43,736 nt of DNA from a virus, in the IMG/VR virus record IMGVR_UViG_3300038418_000033, positions 1 through 43,736 of that record. One strand, given 5' to 3'. Shown one piece after another: positions 31,816-38,518 of the stretch (position 1 is its first letter; each line of letters begins with the position of its first letter). The notes under the pieces were generated by a model. That model was not told the origin of the DNA. It ran no database searches and was given only the letters and a program-made list of their open reading frames with translations. Position numbers and translations under genes: made by a program.

Positions 31816-31844
31816 TATAGTATGCTCCTATAATAGTGGTTCAA
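31804..31844 (-). promoter_or_regulatory. 17-base inverted repeat over RBS and start of HNH gene 31815
   Basis: TTGAACCACCATTATAG (31804-31820) and CTATAATAGTGGTTCAA (31828-31844) pair at 16 of 17 positions around a seven-base loop. The start codon lies in the 3' arm of the - strand hairpin and the SD at the loop edge. Confidence 0.75.
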
Positions 31845-31856
31845 AAGTCCAATCTT

Positions 31857-31931
31857 TGGTGCGCCCGGAAGGACTCAAACCTTCGTGACTCCCCTATCGA
31901 GGGAGCATATTCGTCGCTATATGACAGGCGC
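31857..31931 (-). tRNA. tRNA, anticodon read as GAT (Ile), atypical
   Basis: Acceptor GCGCCTG/CGGGCGC, A73, encoded CCA; T-arm GAAGG TTTGAGT CCTTC. The anticodon stem CTCCC/GGGAG is perfect with loop TCGATAG, giving GAT but C at position 33. Shifting by one would give CGA (Ser) at the cost of the stem. The D-arm ATAT...ATAT lacks the usual GG. Confidence 0.65.
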
Positions 31932-31937
31932 ACAATC

Positions 31938-32297
31938 TTAACCTAATATCCTCTTAATCTCTTCCTCAACTCTCTCCCGGAACAACGCAAAGTGCTGCAC
32001 AAATCCAAGCGGTGGATCACAAGATCCGGGGAAGATATCCACTCCCTCGGGGACCCTGTCGTAGTCCCGCTCATGCGGAACCTTTCCCATATCCCGGACG
32101 ATGTGAACAATAGCCGCTTTGGCTCCCTCCGGGCCGAACAACTTCTGCGCCTCTCTCACTCCATGCAGGTTATGGCGCATCCTGCGGTGCCGGGGGCCGA
32201 ACTTCCAGAACAATCCATCGACCCACAGGTTGACATCCTCATGCTTATTGCCGAGGATGATTTGACAGTCCATGCAATGCTGCTGGAACTTCGCCAT
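31938..32297 (-). CDS. hypothetical protein
   Basis: 119 residues from ATG 32297 (SD GGGGG). The N-terminal HCMDCQIILGNKH is a partial metal-binding motif; His-rich throughout (PRHRRMRHNLHGV, HIVRDMGKVPHERD). Possibly a metal-dependent enzyme, but no family recognised. Preceded by a terminator-like hairpin. Confidence 0.65.
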   Translation of the reverse strand: MAKFQQHCMDCQIILGNKHEDVNLWVDGLFWKFGPRHRRMRHNLHGVREAQKLFGPEGAKAAIVHIVRDMGKVPHERDYDRVPEGVDIFPGSCDPPLGFVQHFALFRERVEEEIKRILG

Positions 32298-32309
32298 AGA
32301 ACCCCCATA

Positions 32310-32340
32310 AAACACGAAAGCCGCCAGAAAGAATGGCGGC
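32310..32340 (-). terminator. rho-independent-like terminator
   Basis: On the - strand GCCGCCA pairs with TGGCGGC around a seven-base loop, followed by TTTCGTGTTTT. It separates the frameshifted gene at 32393 from the gene at 31938. Confidence 0.6.
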
Positions 32341-32392
32341 TGCTGAGTCTCGGCTTGGTCTTTGTTATGCCAAGCAGGCTCCGCCGCCTGAA

Positions 32393-32616
32393 CTAATCGT
32401 AGTTTGCGTTTGTGTGTGCGGCATGGTGATAGTCAACATTGCGCTTCTCTTTGAATGTCCGGGGCGGTCGCCTAGCGTCCACCCCGGATGGGTATATCTG
32501 CTGTAATTCGCCGGGACCTTGTCCGAGTCCGCTTCGGGGTCTAACCTAACGGGAGGCCCTTTTAAGACCAGCCATTTTTCTGGGACAAGAAGGTTCCCGG
32601 TTAGGAGTAGAGCCGT
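32393..32616 (-). pseudogene. small gene with one apparent frameshift and ACG at the start position
   Basis: SD AAGGAGGG is followed at normal spacing by ACG (32616), opening a frame that reads LLVPEKWLVLKGPPVRLDP then EADSDKVP. Adding one C to the CCC run there continues as GELQQIYPSGVDARRPPRTF and KEKRNVDYHHAAH to a TAG at 32393. The corrected product is about 74 residues. Either an ATG has mutated and a base been lost, or the assembly is wrong here. Function unknown. No other intact gene explains this 360-base gap. Confidence 0.45.
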
Positions 32617-32628
32617 AGCTCCCTCCTT

Positions 32629-32642
32629 CTATATAATACCAC
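32629..32642 (-). promoter_or_regulatory. GTGGTATTATATAG motif (promoter-like)
   Basis: A variant of GTGGTATACTGTAG found at 14679 and 32928, again directly before an SD, here that of the frameshifted gene at 32616. Confidence 0.35.
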
Positions 32643-32662
32643 CGGTAGTCGGTTTTTTGCAG

Positions 32663-32911
32663 TTATTTCTTTCCAAGAGGCACAAAACCCGACATAGCTT
32701 TCTCGAAAAGACCCTTACTGACTTCCGCCACAGCGGCTACGGGGTCAGCCAGTTTCGGGTAAAAAATGCCCTTAGCATGATTGCACCCCATGATGAAACC
32801 CCGCACCAAAATGCTGTTAACCACCATATAATCCATGGAGGTAGGGTTGCAAAAGTACTCGTCAGTGAGTTTCTCCGACTCCTCTTTCAATTCTTTCGTG
32901 AGGTCATCCAT
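32663..32911 (-). CDS. small hypothetical protein
   Basis: 82 residues from ATG 32911 (SD GGAGG; GTG 32923 is less well placed). The charged N-terminal helix (LTKELKEESEKL) resembles the start of the protein at 14662. The rest is helical with one Cys in ILVRGFIMGCNHAKGIF. No family recognised. Confidence 0.65.
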   Translation of the reverse strand: MDDLTKELKEESEKLTDEYFCNPTSMDYMVVNSILVRGFIMGCNHAKGIFYPKLADPVAAVAEVSKGLFEKAMSGFVPLGKK

Positions 32912-32927
32912 AGTATCCTCCACCTAC

Positions 32928-32937
32928 AGTATACCAC
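32928..32937 (-). promoter_or_regulatory. GTGGTATACT motif (promoter-like)
   Basis: Identical ten bases to the motifs at 14679 and 24576, and followed by GTAGGTGGAGG exactly as at 14679. Confidence 0.4.
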
Positions 32938-32964
32938 GTTACGGACGATTTGGAAGGTAAAATT

Positions 32965-33669
32965 CTAAACTTTAATTTCTTCTCGCATCTGACGGATAAG
33001 TTTTCCAATTCGCAGCCACTCCTCGTAGGTGAAGTGGTCGAGCTTAGCTTTATTACAACGGGTACAACTTACTACCAAGTTATTTTTGGAATATCCAAGC
33101 GATGAATCCTTACGGTCAAGGTTTGTCGGTCCTTTCTTACCGACATTCCACTTCGTCCAAGAAACCATGTCCCCACAATAATGGCAGTTGGATACAACGG
33201 TATAAGAAATAAAATCAGCATATGAAAGGTCAAAAGGTACACTGCGTTTAGCTGCACTCTGACGCACCCTGTTATAAAGAGACTCGAATGGTTGTTTACG
33301 GCTTGAAAACCCACGGAAGCATCCACAACTTCTAACTCCATGTATCATCAGCAAGCTTGTTGACTTAACAACCTTGACTTTACCACAACCACAACGGCAT
33401 TCCCATTTGGGGGGCTGACGACTGACCATCCTAAGTGCTATAAGTTTCCCGAAAACCCGCCCGGTTAGGTCTTTAGGGAGTACCTTCATTCCTAAATTAC
33501 ATCCACAACTCCTTGTTCGCTTGCCACGAAGGCTACCTGTTTGTATTATTTTTGTGGTTCCGCAATCACAGAGGCATAACCATCTTGTTTTTCCATATAA
33601 ATTCTCAGCTTTAGATTTAACAACCAACTTTCCAAACCTTACTCCTACCAAATCAACTGGTCTTCCCAT
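32965..33669 (-). CDS. HNH homing endonuclease with repeated Cys-rich modules
   Basis: 234 residues. Two N-terminal repeats (FGKLVVKSKAE...CDCGTTK...RSCGC and FGKLIALRMVS...CGCGKVK...RSCGC) are zinc or DNA-reading modules of a kind common in phage HNH proteins. The C-terminal HNH has CHYCGDMVSW, NLDRKDSSLGYSKNN and CTRCNKAKLDH. SD GGGGG is in the loop of a start hairpin. Confidence 0.86.
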   Translation of the reverse strand: MGRPVDLVGVRFGKLVVKSKAENLYGKTRWLCLCDCGTTKIIQTGSLRGKRTRSCGCNLGMKVLPKDLTGRVFGKLIALRMVSRQPPKWECRCGCGKVKVVKSTSLLMIHGVRSCGCFRGFSSRKQPFESLYNRVRQSAAKRSVPFDLSYADFISYTVVSNCHYCGDMVSWTKWNVGKKGPTNLDRKDSSLGYSKNNLVVSCTRCNKAKLDHFTYEEWLRIGKLIRQMREEIKV

Positions 33670-33692
33670 AGTGTAAAACCCCCATAAGAAGA
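33661..33692 (-). promoter_or_regulatory. start-codon hairpin of HNH gene 33669
   Basis: On the - strand TCTTCTTAT pairs with ATGGGAAGA (nine pairs, two wobbles, 14-base loop). The ATG is in the 3' arm and the SD in the loop. Confidence 0.45.
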
Positions 33693-33701
33693 TGTGCGTA
33701 G

Positions 33702-34250
33702 TTATCTTTTTGTATATTCTTTACAATCTTGGCATTTGGAGCACTCAGCATGATACTGGAATCCATTTTCATCTATAGCTCTGCGATGTTCACTCGAATC
33801 ACAGCCACAAATGCATTTGTAGCTGTCATCCACCTCGCCAATGATACGTTTAGCCGGTTCGTCATAAGGAAGAACATCCACTCCCTGACAGATGAACTTG
33901 CCCATGGGAGTGCTGAATACATCGCCCTCCCGGAGGTTGTCGTTGGTTTGGAACTCAGCGTAAAGCTCTCGATAAAGCTGTTCAGCCAGTTCCAGCCCCT
34001 TGACTTCGTTGTGAACGTTCAGCCACGTGTTGGGGGTAGGAACAACAGGAGCATCCTTAATTCCCTCGGAAAGCTCCTCGCCGGGTAGACCCATGACATA
34101 CCAGAAGCCTTCCTTATCCTTCTTCACGGGGTATTCTCTCGGGGCGGACCCAGCAGCGGCTTCTTTCAGTTCGGGGATTGACATGTATTCCGGGTGGCGA
34201 ACCAAAGCGGCGGATTTCAAGAAAGACGACTTAAAGTTAAAGGTGGGCAT
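33702..34250 (-). CDS. hypothetical protein with C-terminal Cys/His cluster
   Basis: 182 residues from ATG 34250 (SD GAGGAG). The C-terminus has KCICGCDSSEHR and HAECSKCQDC, six Cys and two His that probably bind zinc. The upstream part is alpha/beta without recognised motif. Confidence 0.65.
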   Translation of the reverse strand: MPTFNFKSSFLKSAALVRHPEYMSIPELKEAAAGSAPREYPVKKDKEGFWYVMGLPGEELSEGIKDAPVVPTPNTWLNVHNEVKGLELAEQLYRELYAEFQTNDNLREGDVFSTPMGKFICQGVDVLPYDEPAKRIIGEVDDSYKCICGCDSSEHRRAIDENGFQYHAECSKCQDCKEYTKR

Positions 34251-34260
34251 ATTCTCCTCA

Positions 34261-34710
34261 CTAAGGAGTTGGGTATCCATTGTAGTAGAGGTCTTTAGCA
34301 TCCCACTCCCACAAACAAAGCGCTCCCTTGGCTTCCACCGGCTCAATCATTTGGGGATGAGCTAGCCGGAAGCAATACCTGCCCTTGGACCAGTCTCCAA
34401 GGCTGTACTGCACGTAATCCAGCGCCGGGGCGACCTCCGCTACCGGTTGGCAAGTCTCCACGTCCACAGTGCCAATGATACAGCCGAGGCGGAGCATATC
34501 CGGGTCCACGTCGTGCATGGCAAAGCGAGTCAGAAATGGGTCTATGAAACACCCATCGGAGTCAAGAAAATCCTTGAAGTGGTGCGCCGAGGCGTGAATG
34601 CCAACAGTCTGCCCCACAATCTTGCGGTTGGGTCGGCTACGGGTTTCCCATTTCTTCTCCCCGAGGACCACCAGACTTGCCCATGGTTCCCGGAGCGTCC
34701 AGACTTTCAT
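34261..34710 (-). CDS. ASCH-domain protein
   Basis: 149 residues. LREPWASLVVLGEKKWETRS, GQTVGIHAS and CIIGTVDVETC fit the ASCH fold (PUA-like), with WSKGRYCFRL closing the barrel. ASCH proteins bind RNA or modified nucleosides, some being amidohydrolases. The start overlaps the deoxyribosyltransferase-like gene by 74 bases, so they are co-expressed. Confidence 0.78.
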   Translation of the reverse strand: MKVWTLREPWASLVVLGEKKWETRSRPNRKIVGQTVGIHASAHHFKDFLDSDGCFIDPFLTRFAMHDVDPDMLRLGCIIGTVDVETCQPVAEVAPALDYVQYSLGDWSKGRYCFRLAHPQMIEPVEAKGALCLWEWDAKDLYYNGYPTP

Positions 34711-35320
34711 GCCATCCTATCTTTCCGGCAGGGAAAGCCGCCTCATCCTGTCCGGGGGTCTCGTCGTAGGGCATCCCCCGCAGTTCATCCTCAATCTCAG
34801 ATTCAACCGGAGCGACGGGGATATCCGGGAATACCACGTCGGGCGTCGGGTCCTTATACCCGTACATATCGCTCGCTGACCGCATACTGTGACCGTTGGG
34901 GTAACGCACGTGGTAGGGCGGTATCCGACTCTCCACAGGCGGGGTTTTCACCGGCTTTTTCAAATCTCGTGCCTGCCGGTCAAGGGACAGGAGAAGGTTG
35001 TTTACGGACTTGCTATCCGTGGCCTTAACGTCCCCCCGGTTCACGATGAGCACCGGCTTTTTGAACACGAATGCCATGCCAATATCAAACACGCTTCCTT
35101 GGCTATCGGCATCGTACCAGATGTGGACTTCGTCGCTGTGCTCCATGGCAAAGCGATTGTCCTCACAAATCTTAAGGGTATCTTGGGTCTGCAATGTGTC
35201 ACGGGCAGGCCAGTGTACAGTGTTGCCCTCCGCCTTCTCTTGGAAAGCAACATACTTCGCTATCATTTCGGTCTGCTCGGGACTCGCATAACGCACAGGA
35301 CAAATCAGGAAGATTCGCAT
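34637..35320 (-). CDS. nucleoside 2-deoxyribosyltransferase-like protein
   Basis: 227 residues from ATG 35320 (SD GGAGAAGGAG). RIFLICPVRYASPEQ, AMEHSDEVHIWYDADSQGS and FDIGMAFVFKKPVLIVN match the nucleoside deoxyribosyltransferase/DUF4406 fold; the SQGSVFDIG segment normally carries the catalytic Glu, which is not obvious here. The C-terminal 100 residues are proline-rich and disordered. It may act on nucleosides or nucleotides; substrate unknown. Confidence 0.72.
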   Translation of the reverse strand: MRIFLICPVRYASPEQTEMIAKYVAFQEKAEGNTVHWPARDTLQTQDTLKICEDNRFAMEHSDEVHIWYDADSQGSVFDIGMAFVFKKPVLIVNRGDVKATDSKSVNNLLLSLDRQARDLKKPVKTPPVESRIPPYHVRYPNGHSMRSASDMYGYKDPTPDVVFPDIPVAPVESEIEDELRGMPYDETPGQDEAAFPAGKIGWHESLDAPGTMGKSGGPRGEEMGNP

Positions 35321-35520
35321 GGTTTCTCCTTCTCCAAAGTTCTTTCCACATACAAGCACCAACCGCAAAACAGGAGGGCTAAACCACAAAAATCCCACCA
35401 CGCCGGACCCATTTCGGTGATGCTGTTAAACCAAATAGTCACGTCGATATACCAGAAGCTAAGCACCGTTGCCGTCATCACCACGGTCCGCTCGAAACGA
35501 AATAGCGGGGAATCCTTCAT
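35305..35520 (-). CDS. two-helix membrane protein
   Basis: 71 residues from ATG 35520 (SD AAAGGAGATGC). Two hydrophobic helices (TVVMTATVLSFWYIDVTIWF and WWDFCGLALLFCGWCLYV) with a basic, charged C-terminus. It overlaps both neighbours in other frames. Function unknown. Confidence 0.65.
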   Translation of the reverse strand: MKDSPLFRFERTVVMTATVLSFWYIDVTIWFNSITEMGPAWWDFCGLALLFCGWCLYVERTLEKEKPCESS

Positions 35521-35785
35521 GCATCTCCTTTTGCTCCTTAGTCCAGTGCTCACAGAACTCGGCAAGGTCCCAAAGGCAACTGGCGGCAAAAGTGGTGCCT
35601 GTCTCGGGATTAAAATTGTACTGCCGCCATGAGGCATAGTACTCCACAGTGCCGAGATAGTTCTCATGCTGCTGAGAAGAGAAAACTCCAAAGATTCCCG
35701 TCTTCCCACTGGGACTAGGTCCGAGATAAGAGAATTTCAGGTGTTTACCGGTAGCGGTCCAATCGGTTGCAAATTTGAGTGCCAT
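35459..35785 (-). CDS. hypothetical protein
   Basis: 108 residues with SD AGGAGAAG before ATG 35785. Beta-rich first half (HLKFSYLGPSPSGKTGIFGV) and helical second half (CLWDLAEFCEHWTKEQKEM). No family recognised. Its SD lies directly after the stop of the GIY-YIG gene at 35799. Confidence 0.65.
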   Translation of the reverse strand: MALKFATDWTATGKHLKFSYLGPSPSGKTGIFGVFSSQQHENYLGTVEYYASWRQYNFNPETGTTFAASCLWDLAEFCEHWTKEQKEMHEGFPAISFRADRGDDGNGA

Positions 35786-35798
35786 ATTCTTCTCCTAA

Positions 35799-36575
35799 TT
35801 ATATTACCAATTTTTGTCCTCTTTTACTCATTTTGATTAGATAATTTGGGTCAGACCACAACTCCTTTGAAAGCTTACTCATGCTAGCACGATATTCCGG
35901 GTCAGTCCATCGCTTTTTAGCCGCCTCCGACCTTCTAATTTGTTCTTCCGGTTTAGATAGAGCCTCACTGATTTTTTTACCCCTCTTTGCAAGTCGTTCG
36001 GAATCAGACCAGATTTCTTTCCCAATTTTACTTTTTTTAGTTACGACTTCTACTCTAATCTGTGATTTTTTTTGAATTTCAGATAGTTTATCCTTAAACT
36101 CAGGGTTAGACCACCTTCTCTTAGCAATTTCCGCTTGTTTAGAGCGTTCTTCATCAGCCCATCCCCTTTTCATGGCTTCTGATTGTCTGATACGAAATTC
36201 AGAATCTTCCCACATTTTCTTACTATGGATAGATATTTTTTGACGAGTTTCTTTGGAACATGGCCCCGTGAATCCTTCTCCTCCTCGGCAAATGTTATAA
36301 CCATATTCAGGGTCTTGGGCTTTTAGAAACTTGATGAAATCTCGTTCGGTCTCGTCAAGTTCTCCTCGGGTTTGAATGTCAGAACGAAGGGCATGAATAG
36401 ACCATAGGGTAGCTTGTGGGTACTTCCGCATGGCATTAAAAAGGTGGGATTTTCCGTTTTTTTGATGCCTTGCACCAGACAGTTTCGTTTGAAGATACTT
36501 TTTAAGGTTATTTCCCTTATGCTGACCGACATAATATTTGCCGGTCTTATGGTTAACGATGAGATATATGAACAT
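35799..36575 (-). CDS. GIY-YIG homing endonuclease with repeated DNA-binding units
   Basis: 258 residues, paralogue of the proteins at 8 and 2860 (MFIYLIVNH, YYVGQHKG, ETERDFIKF). The C-terminal half is at least four copies of a unit like RRWSNPEFKDKLSEIQ, RWTDPEYRASMSK, LWSDPNYLIKMSK, which probably track DNA as NUMOD-type helices. It is AT-rich compared with neighbours. It is inserted between two short genes and carries the SD-occluding hairpin. Confidence 0.9.
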   Translation of the reverse strand: MFIYLIVNHKTGKYYVGQHKGNNLKKYLQTKLSGARHQKNGKSHLFNAMRKYPQATLWSIHALRSDIQTRGELDETERDFIKFLKAQDPEYGYNICRGGEGFTGPCSKETRQKISIHSKKMWEDSEFRIRQSEAMKRGWADEERSKQAEIAKRRWSNPEFKDKLSEIQKKSQIRVEVVTKKSKIGKEIWSDSERLAKRGKKISEALSKPEEQIRRSEAAKKRWTDPEYRASMSKLSKELWSDPNYLIKMSKRGQKLVI

Positions 36576-36608
36576 GAACTTTTTCCTTATAGATACTTTA
36601 AAAAGTTC
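36576..36608 (-). promoter_or_regulatory. RBS-occluding hairpin of GIY-YIG gene 36575
   Basis: GAACTTTTT pairs perfectly with AAAAAGTTC (nine pairs, 15-base loop) directly before the ATG. It aligns with the hairpin at 2827-2859, and three of the nine pairs differ in a compensatory manner. Confidence 0.72.
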
Positions 36609-36621
36609 ATTTTTCCAGTCG

Positions 36622-37119
36622 TCAACTGATTTTAATCCGATAATCCGGTGTCTGGTTCTCCACCGGACAGAAATCTTGGAAGATGGGGATGTGCAGGCGG
36701 AAGTTCCCCTTGAAGGTCAACCACCAACCCTTGAGGGGGTCATAGCCGCTGGCAAGCAGAATCATAGGACCGGCAGACTCGGGCGGCTCGGCCTCGGGGA
36801 CGGCGATAACGTAGGTGCGGGCGAGATAGTAAGAGGGATTGTAGGGAACATTGACGAACTGTCCCCACCCCCGGCGCTTGCCTACGAACTGATTGAGGAA
36901 TAGGTTAAACTGGGCGATGACCGAAAGGGAGCCGATGTCCACGGTTCCCACCCCCCATGGGGAGCCGGTCGCCATGAGAATCTGTTGTCCCCAAAAAGTG
37001 GTGGTCTGAACATTCATCTGGACACGTTGCGTAGAGAGAACGACACGATAGCCGGTGTCAACTACGCCATCCGACAACTCCTGCCATTCTCCCAACTGCA
37101 CCGCTAAGATGTTCCCCAT
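36622..37119 (-). CDS. hypothetical protein, possibly virion-associated
   Basis: 165 residues with SD TAGGAG before ATG 37119. Beta-rich with many aromatic and Gln residues (TTTFWGQQILMATGSPWG), typical of phage particle proteins. No family recognised. Confidence 0.6.
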   Translation of the reverse strand: MGNILAVQLGEWQELSDGVVDTGYRVVLSTQRVQMNVQTTTFWGQQILMATGSPWGVGTVDIGSLSVIAQFNLFLNQFVGKRRGWGQFVNVPYNPSYYLARTYVIAVPEAEPPESAGPMILLASGYDPLKGWWLTFKGNFRLHIPIFQDFCPVENQTPDYRIKIS

Positions 37120-37126
37120 GAATCTC

Positions 37127-37540
37127 CTACCAACTTGACCAAATCGTGTCCGGGGTCTCCATCAGCTTCTCCAACTCGGCACGGTTCCGGTGCTCGTCGC
37201 ACAGCATCCAAATGTGGCAATCCACTTCTACAAACCTGCTGGTCCAAGCCTTGCACACATCGCACTTTCTCTGTGTCCCGCTATCCTCGCCCTCACGGTA
37301 CTTGTGGTCAAGCAGGTATTGCTTGTAGCACTCGCCTGCTTCCTCCTTCGTAGCGTGCCCATCGGTGTGATACTTCTCTTTGAACTTCCCATACCGGAGG
37401 TTATAGCGCTCCACCTCTCCGTCGCTGAACACTGACCCTTTCTTGAATTCCTCATACGGACGACAATAACCCCACGGGTGACCATTACAGGTGAAGTCCC
37501 ATCTGCCGTCTGTTCGCTGTCGTGCCGTATAGTAGTTCAT
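37127..37540 (-). CDS. hypothetical Cys/His-rich protein
   Basis: 137 residues with SD AGGAGCC before ATG 37540. The C-terminus CDVCKAWTSRFVEVDCHIWM then LCDEHRNRAEL is a likely zinc site. The ATG overlaps the stop of the endonuclease gene at 37537 (ATGA). Confidence 0.65.
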   Translation of the reverse strand: MNYYTARQRTDGRWDFTCNGHPWGYCRPYEEFKKGSVFSDGEVERYNLRYGKFKEKYHTDGHATKEEAGECYKQYLLDHKYREGEDSGTQRKCDVCKAWTSRFVEVDCHIWMLCDEHRNRAELEKLMETPDTIWSSW

Positions 37541-38424
37541 GCTGGCTCCTGTATAAGGAACCGAAAGGGGATAAACTCAATGGGGTTATTTTCCCGTTTC
37601 CTGATATTGTTGCCCATCACGGCAACCGTAAACTCCCAACCAGCATCTTGGCAAGCCCGACCTTTACGGATAATGAGGTCCAAGTCACGCTCAAACCACT
37701 TCCTTGCCTTGACCTCCACAATTGAATTGTGGGTAGGGAGAACCAAATCTGGGTGGTAGCGGCGTCTCCTTCCAGCCTTGTCCGTGTACCAGAACGATGG
37801 CTTGTTACGCCACTGGAAGTCCTGTTCTTTGTAGCCATCATTAAGCATATGGGTAACCACATATGGCTCATAGCCTTGGAGGAACACGATTGCCCCGGAG
37901 GGAAGGACGAAGACCTTGTGCTTGAAGCAGGAATCCACATTGCGCTGGAAAACATCGGGGTCTTGGATAGGCCAGTCAGTACCATATTTAGCTTGACTTG
38001 TCATATTTCTCTTCTTCAAGTCCCCACCAAATGTCCCATTTTCCATTCGTGTGGCATTGGCCTTTTCTAACACGCCGGGAATTTGGCTAATGTGGGTCAC
38101 CCCGTGACGGGTCTGTAGGGTTTTTTTATACTTATTTTGAACCTTGACAGACCGCATTACCTGTTCAGCTTTGTAGCGTTTCAAGTTGGTCTTACGACGT
38201 TTGGCATCGACAGCGGGGTTCTTGGTGGGCACTGGGACACCATAGTGCTCCATCATAGTGGCAGTATATTTCGCTCGTCCCTTTTCAATCATAGCAGGAC
38301 ACCCCTGCCATAGACGGGAGCATGTCCAACGTGGTTTATAGGATTTATCAGAGTAAAACTTAGCTGGCTGGCCACAACCCCAAGCACACTTTTCGGTTTT
38401 TGAAGAAATCTCTAGTTCAATCAT
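37537..38424 (-). CDS. PD-(D/E)XK-type homing endonuclease
   Basis: 295 residues from ATG 38424. N-terminal zinc knuckle (CAWGCGQPA, WTCSRLWQGCPAM), then NUMOD-like repeats with Lys/Arg and YGV/HGV segments (EHYGVPVPTKNP, TRHGVTHISQ, AKYGTDWPIQD). The C-terminal nuclease core is YHPDLVLPTHNSIVEVKARK, i.e. PD...EVK, followed by a Q-containing helix. The family resembles phage endonucleases that read DNA by such repeats. GAGG SD in a hairpin; GTG 38433 is the alternative start but would fall inside the stem. Confidence 0.8.
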   Translation of the reverse strand: MIELEISSKTEKCAWGCGQPAKFYSDKSYKPRWTCSRLWQGCPAMIEKGRAKYTATMMEHYGVPVPTKNPAVDAKRRKTNLKRYKAEQVMRSVKVQNKYKKTLQTRHGVTHISQIPGVLEKANATRMENGTFGGDLKKRNMTSQAKYGTDWPIQDPDVFQRNVDSCFKHKVFVLPSGAIVFLQGYEPYVVTHMLNDGYKEQDFQWRNKPSFWYTDKAGRRRRYHPDLVLPTHNSIVEVKARKWFERDLDLIIRKGRACQDAGWEFTVAVMGNNIRKRENNPIEFIPFRFLIQEPA

Positions 38425-38425
38425 A

Positions 38426-38458
38426 ACTTTCACCTCGTATACTAAATACTGTGAAAGT
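38426..38458 (-). promoter_or_regulatory. RBS hairpin of PD-(D/E)XK gene 38424
   Basis: ACTTTCAC (38426-38433) pairs with GTGAAAGT (38451-38458), eight pairs with a 17-base loop. The SD GAGG sits at the loop-stem boundary and the ATG follows the stem. Confidence 0.55.
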
Positions 38459-38475
38459 CATCATCTTGTAGTTTA

Positions 38476-38512
38476 CTAAAGGACTTACCAAAAACTAAGA
38501 TAAGTCCTTTAG
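38476..38512. repeat. perfect 12-base inverted repeat
   Basis: CTAAAGGACTTA and TAAGTCCTTTAG around a 13-base loop, seven bases after the stop of the virion-type gene at 38519. No T-run follows on the - strand. It may be a transcript end or processing site between the virion gene and the endonuclease gene. Confidence 0.6.
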
Positions 38513-38518
38513 AATCAA

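Noticed and set aside
32393-32657. In-frame amber readthrough (MAGLKRASR, TAG, then 50 codons)
   Set aside because: Many genes here end in TAG and no tRNA with a CTA anticodon is seen. A one-base loss in a C run explains the sequence more simply, because the upstream part reads better in another frame.
35799-36575. Reading the repeated WSDPE units as a tandem-repeat structural protein
   Set aside because: The N-terminus is a clear GIY-YIG nuclease and the units match NUMOD-like DNA-binding helices of its paralogues.
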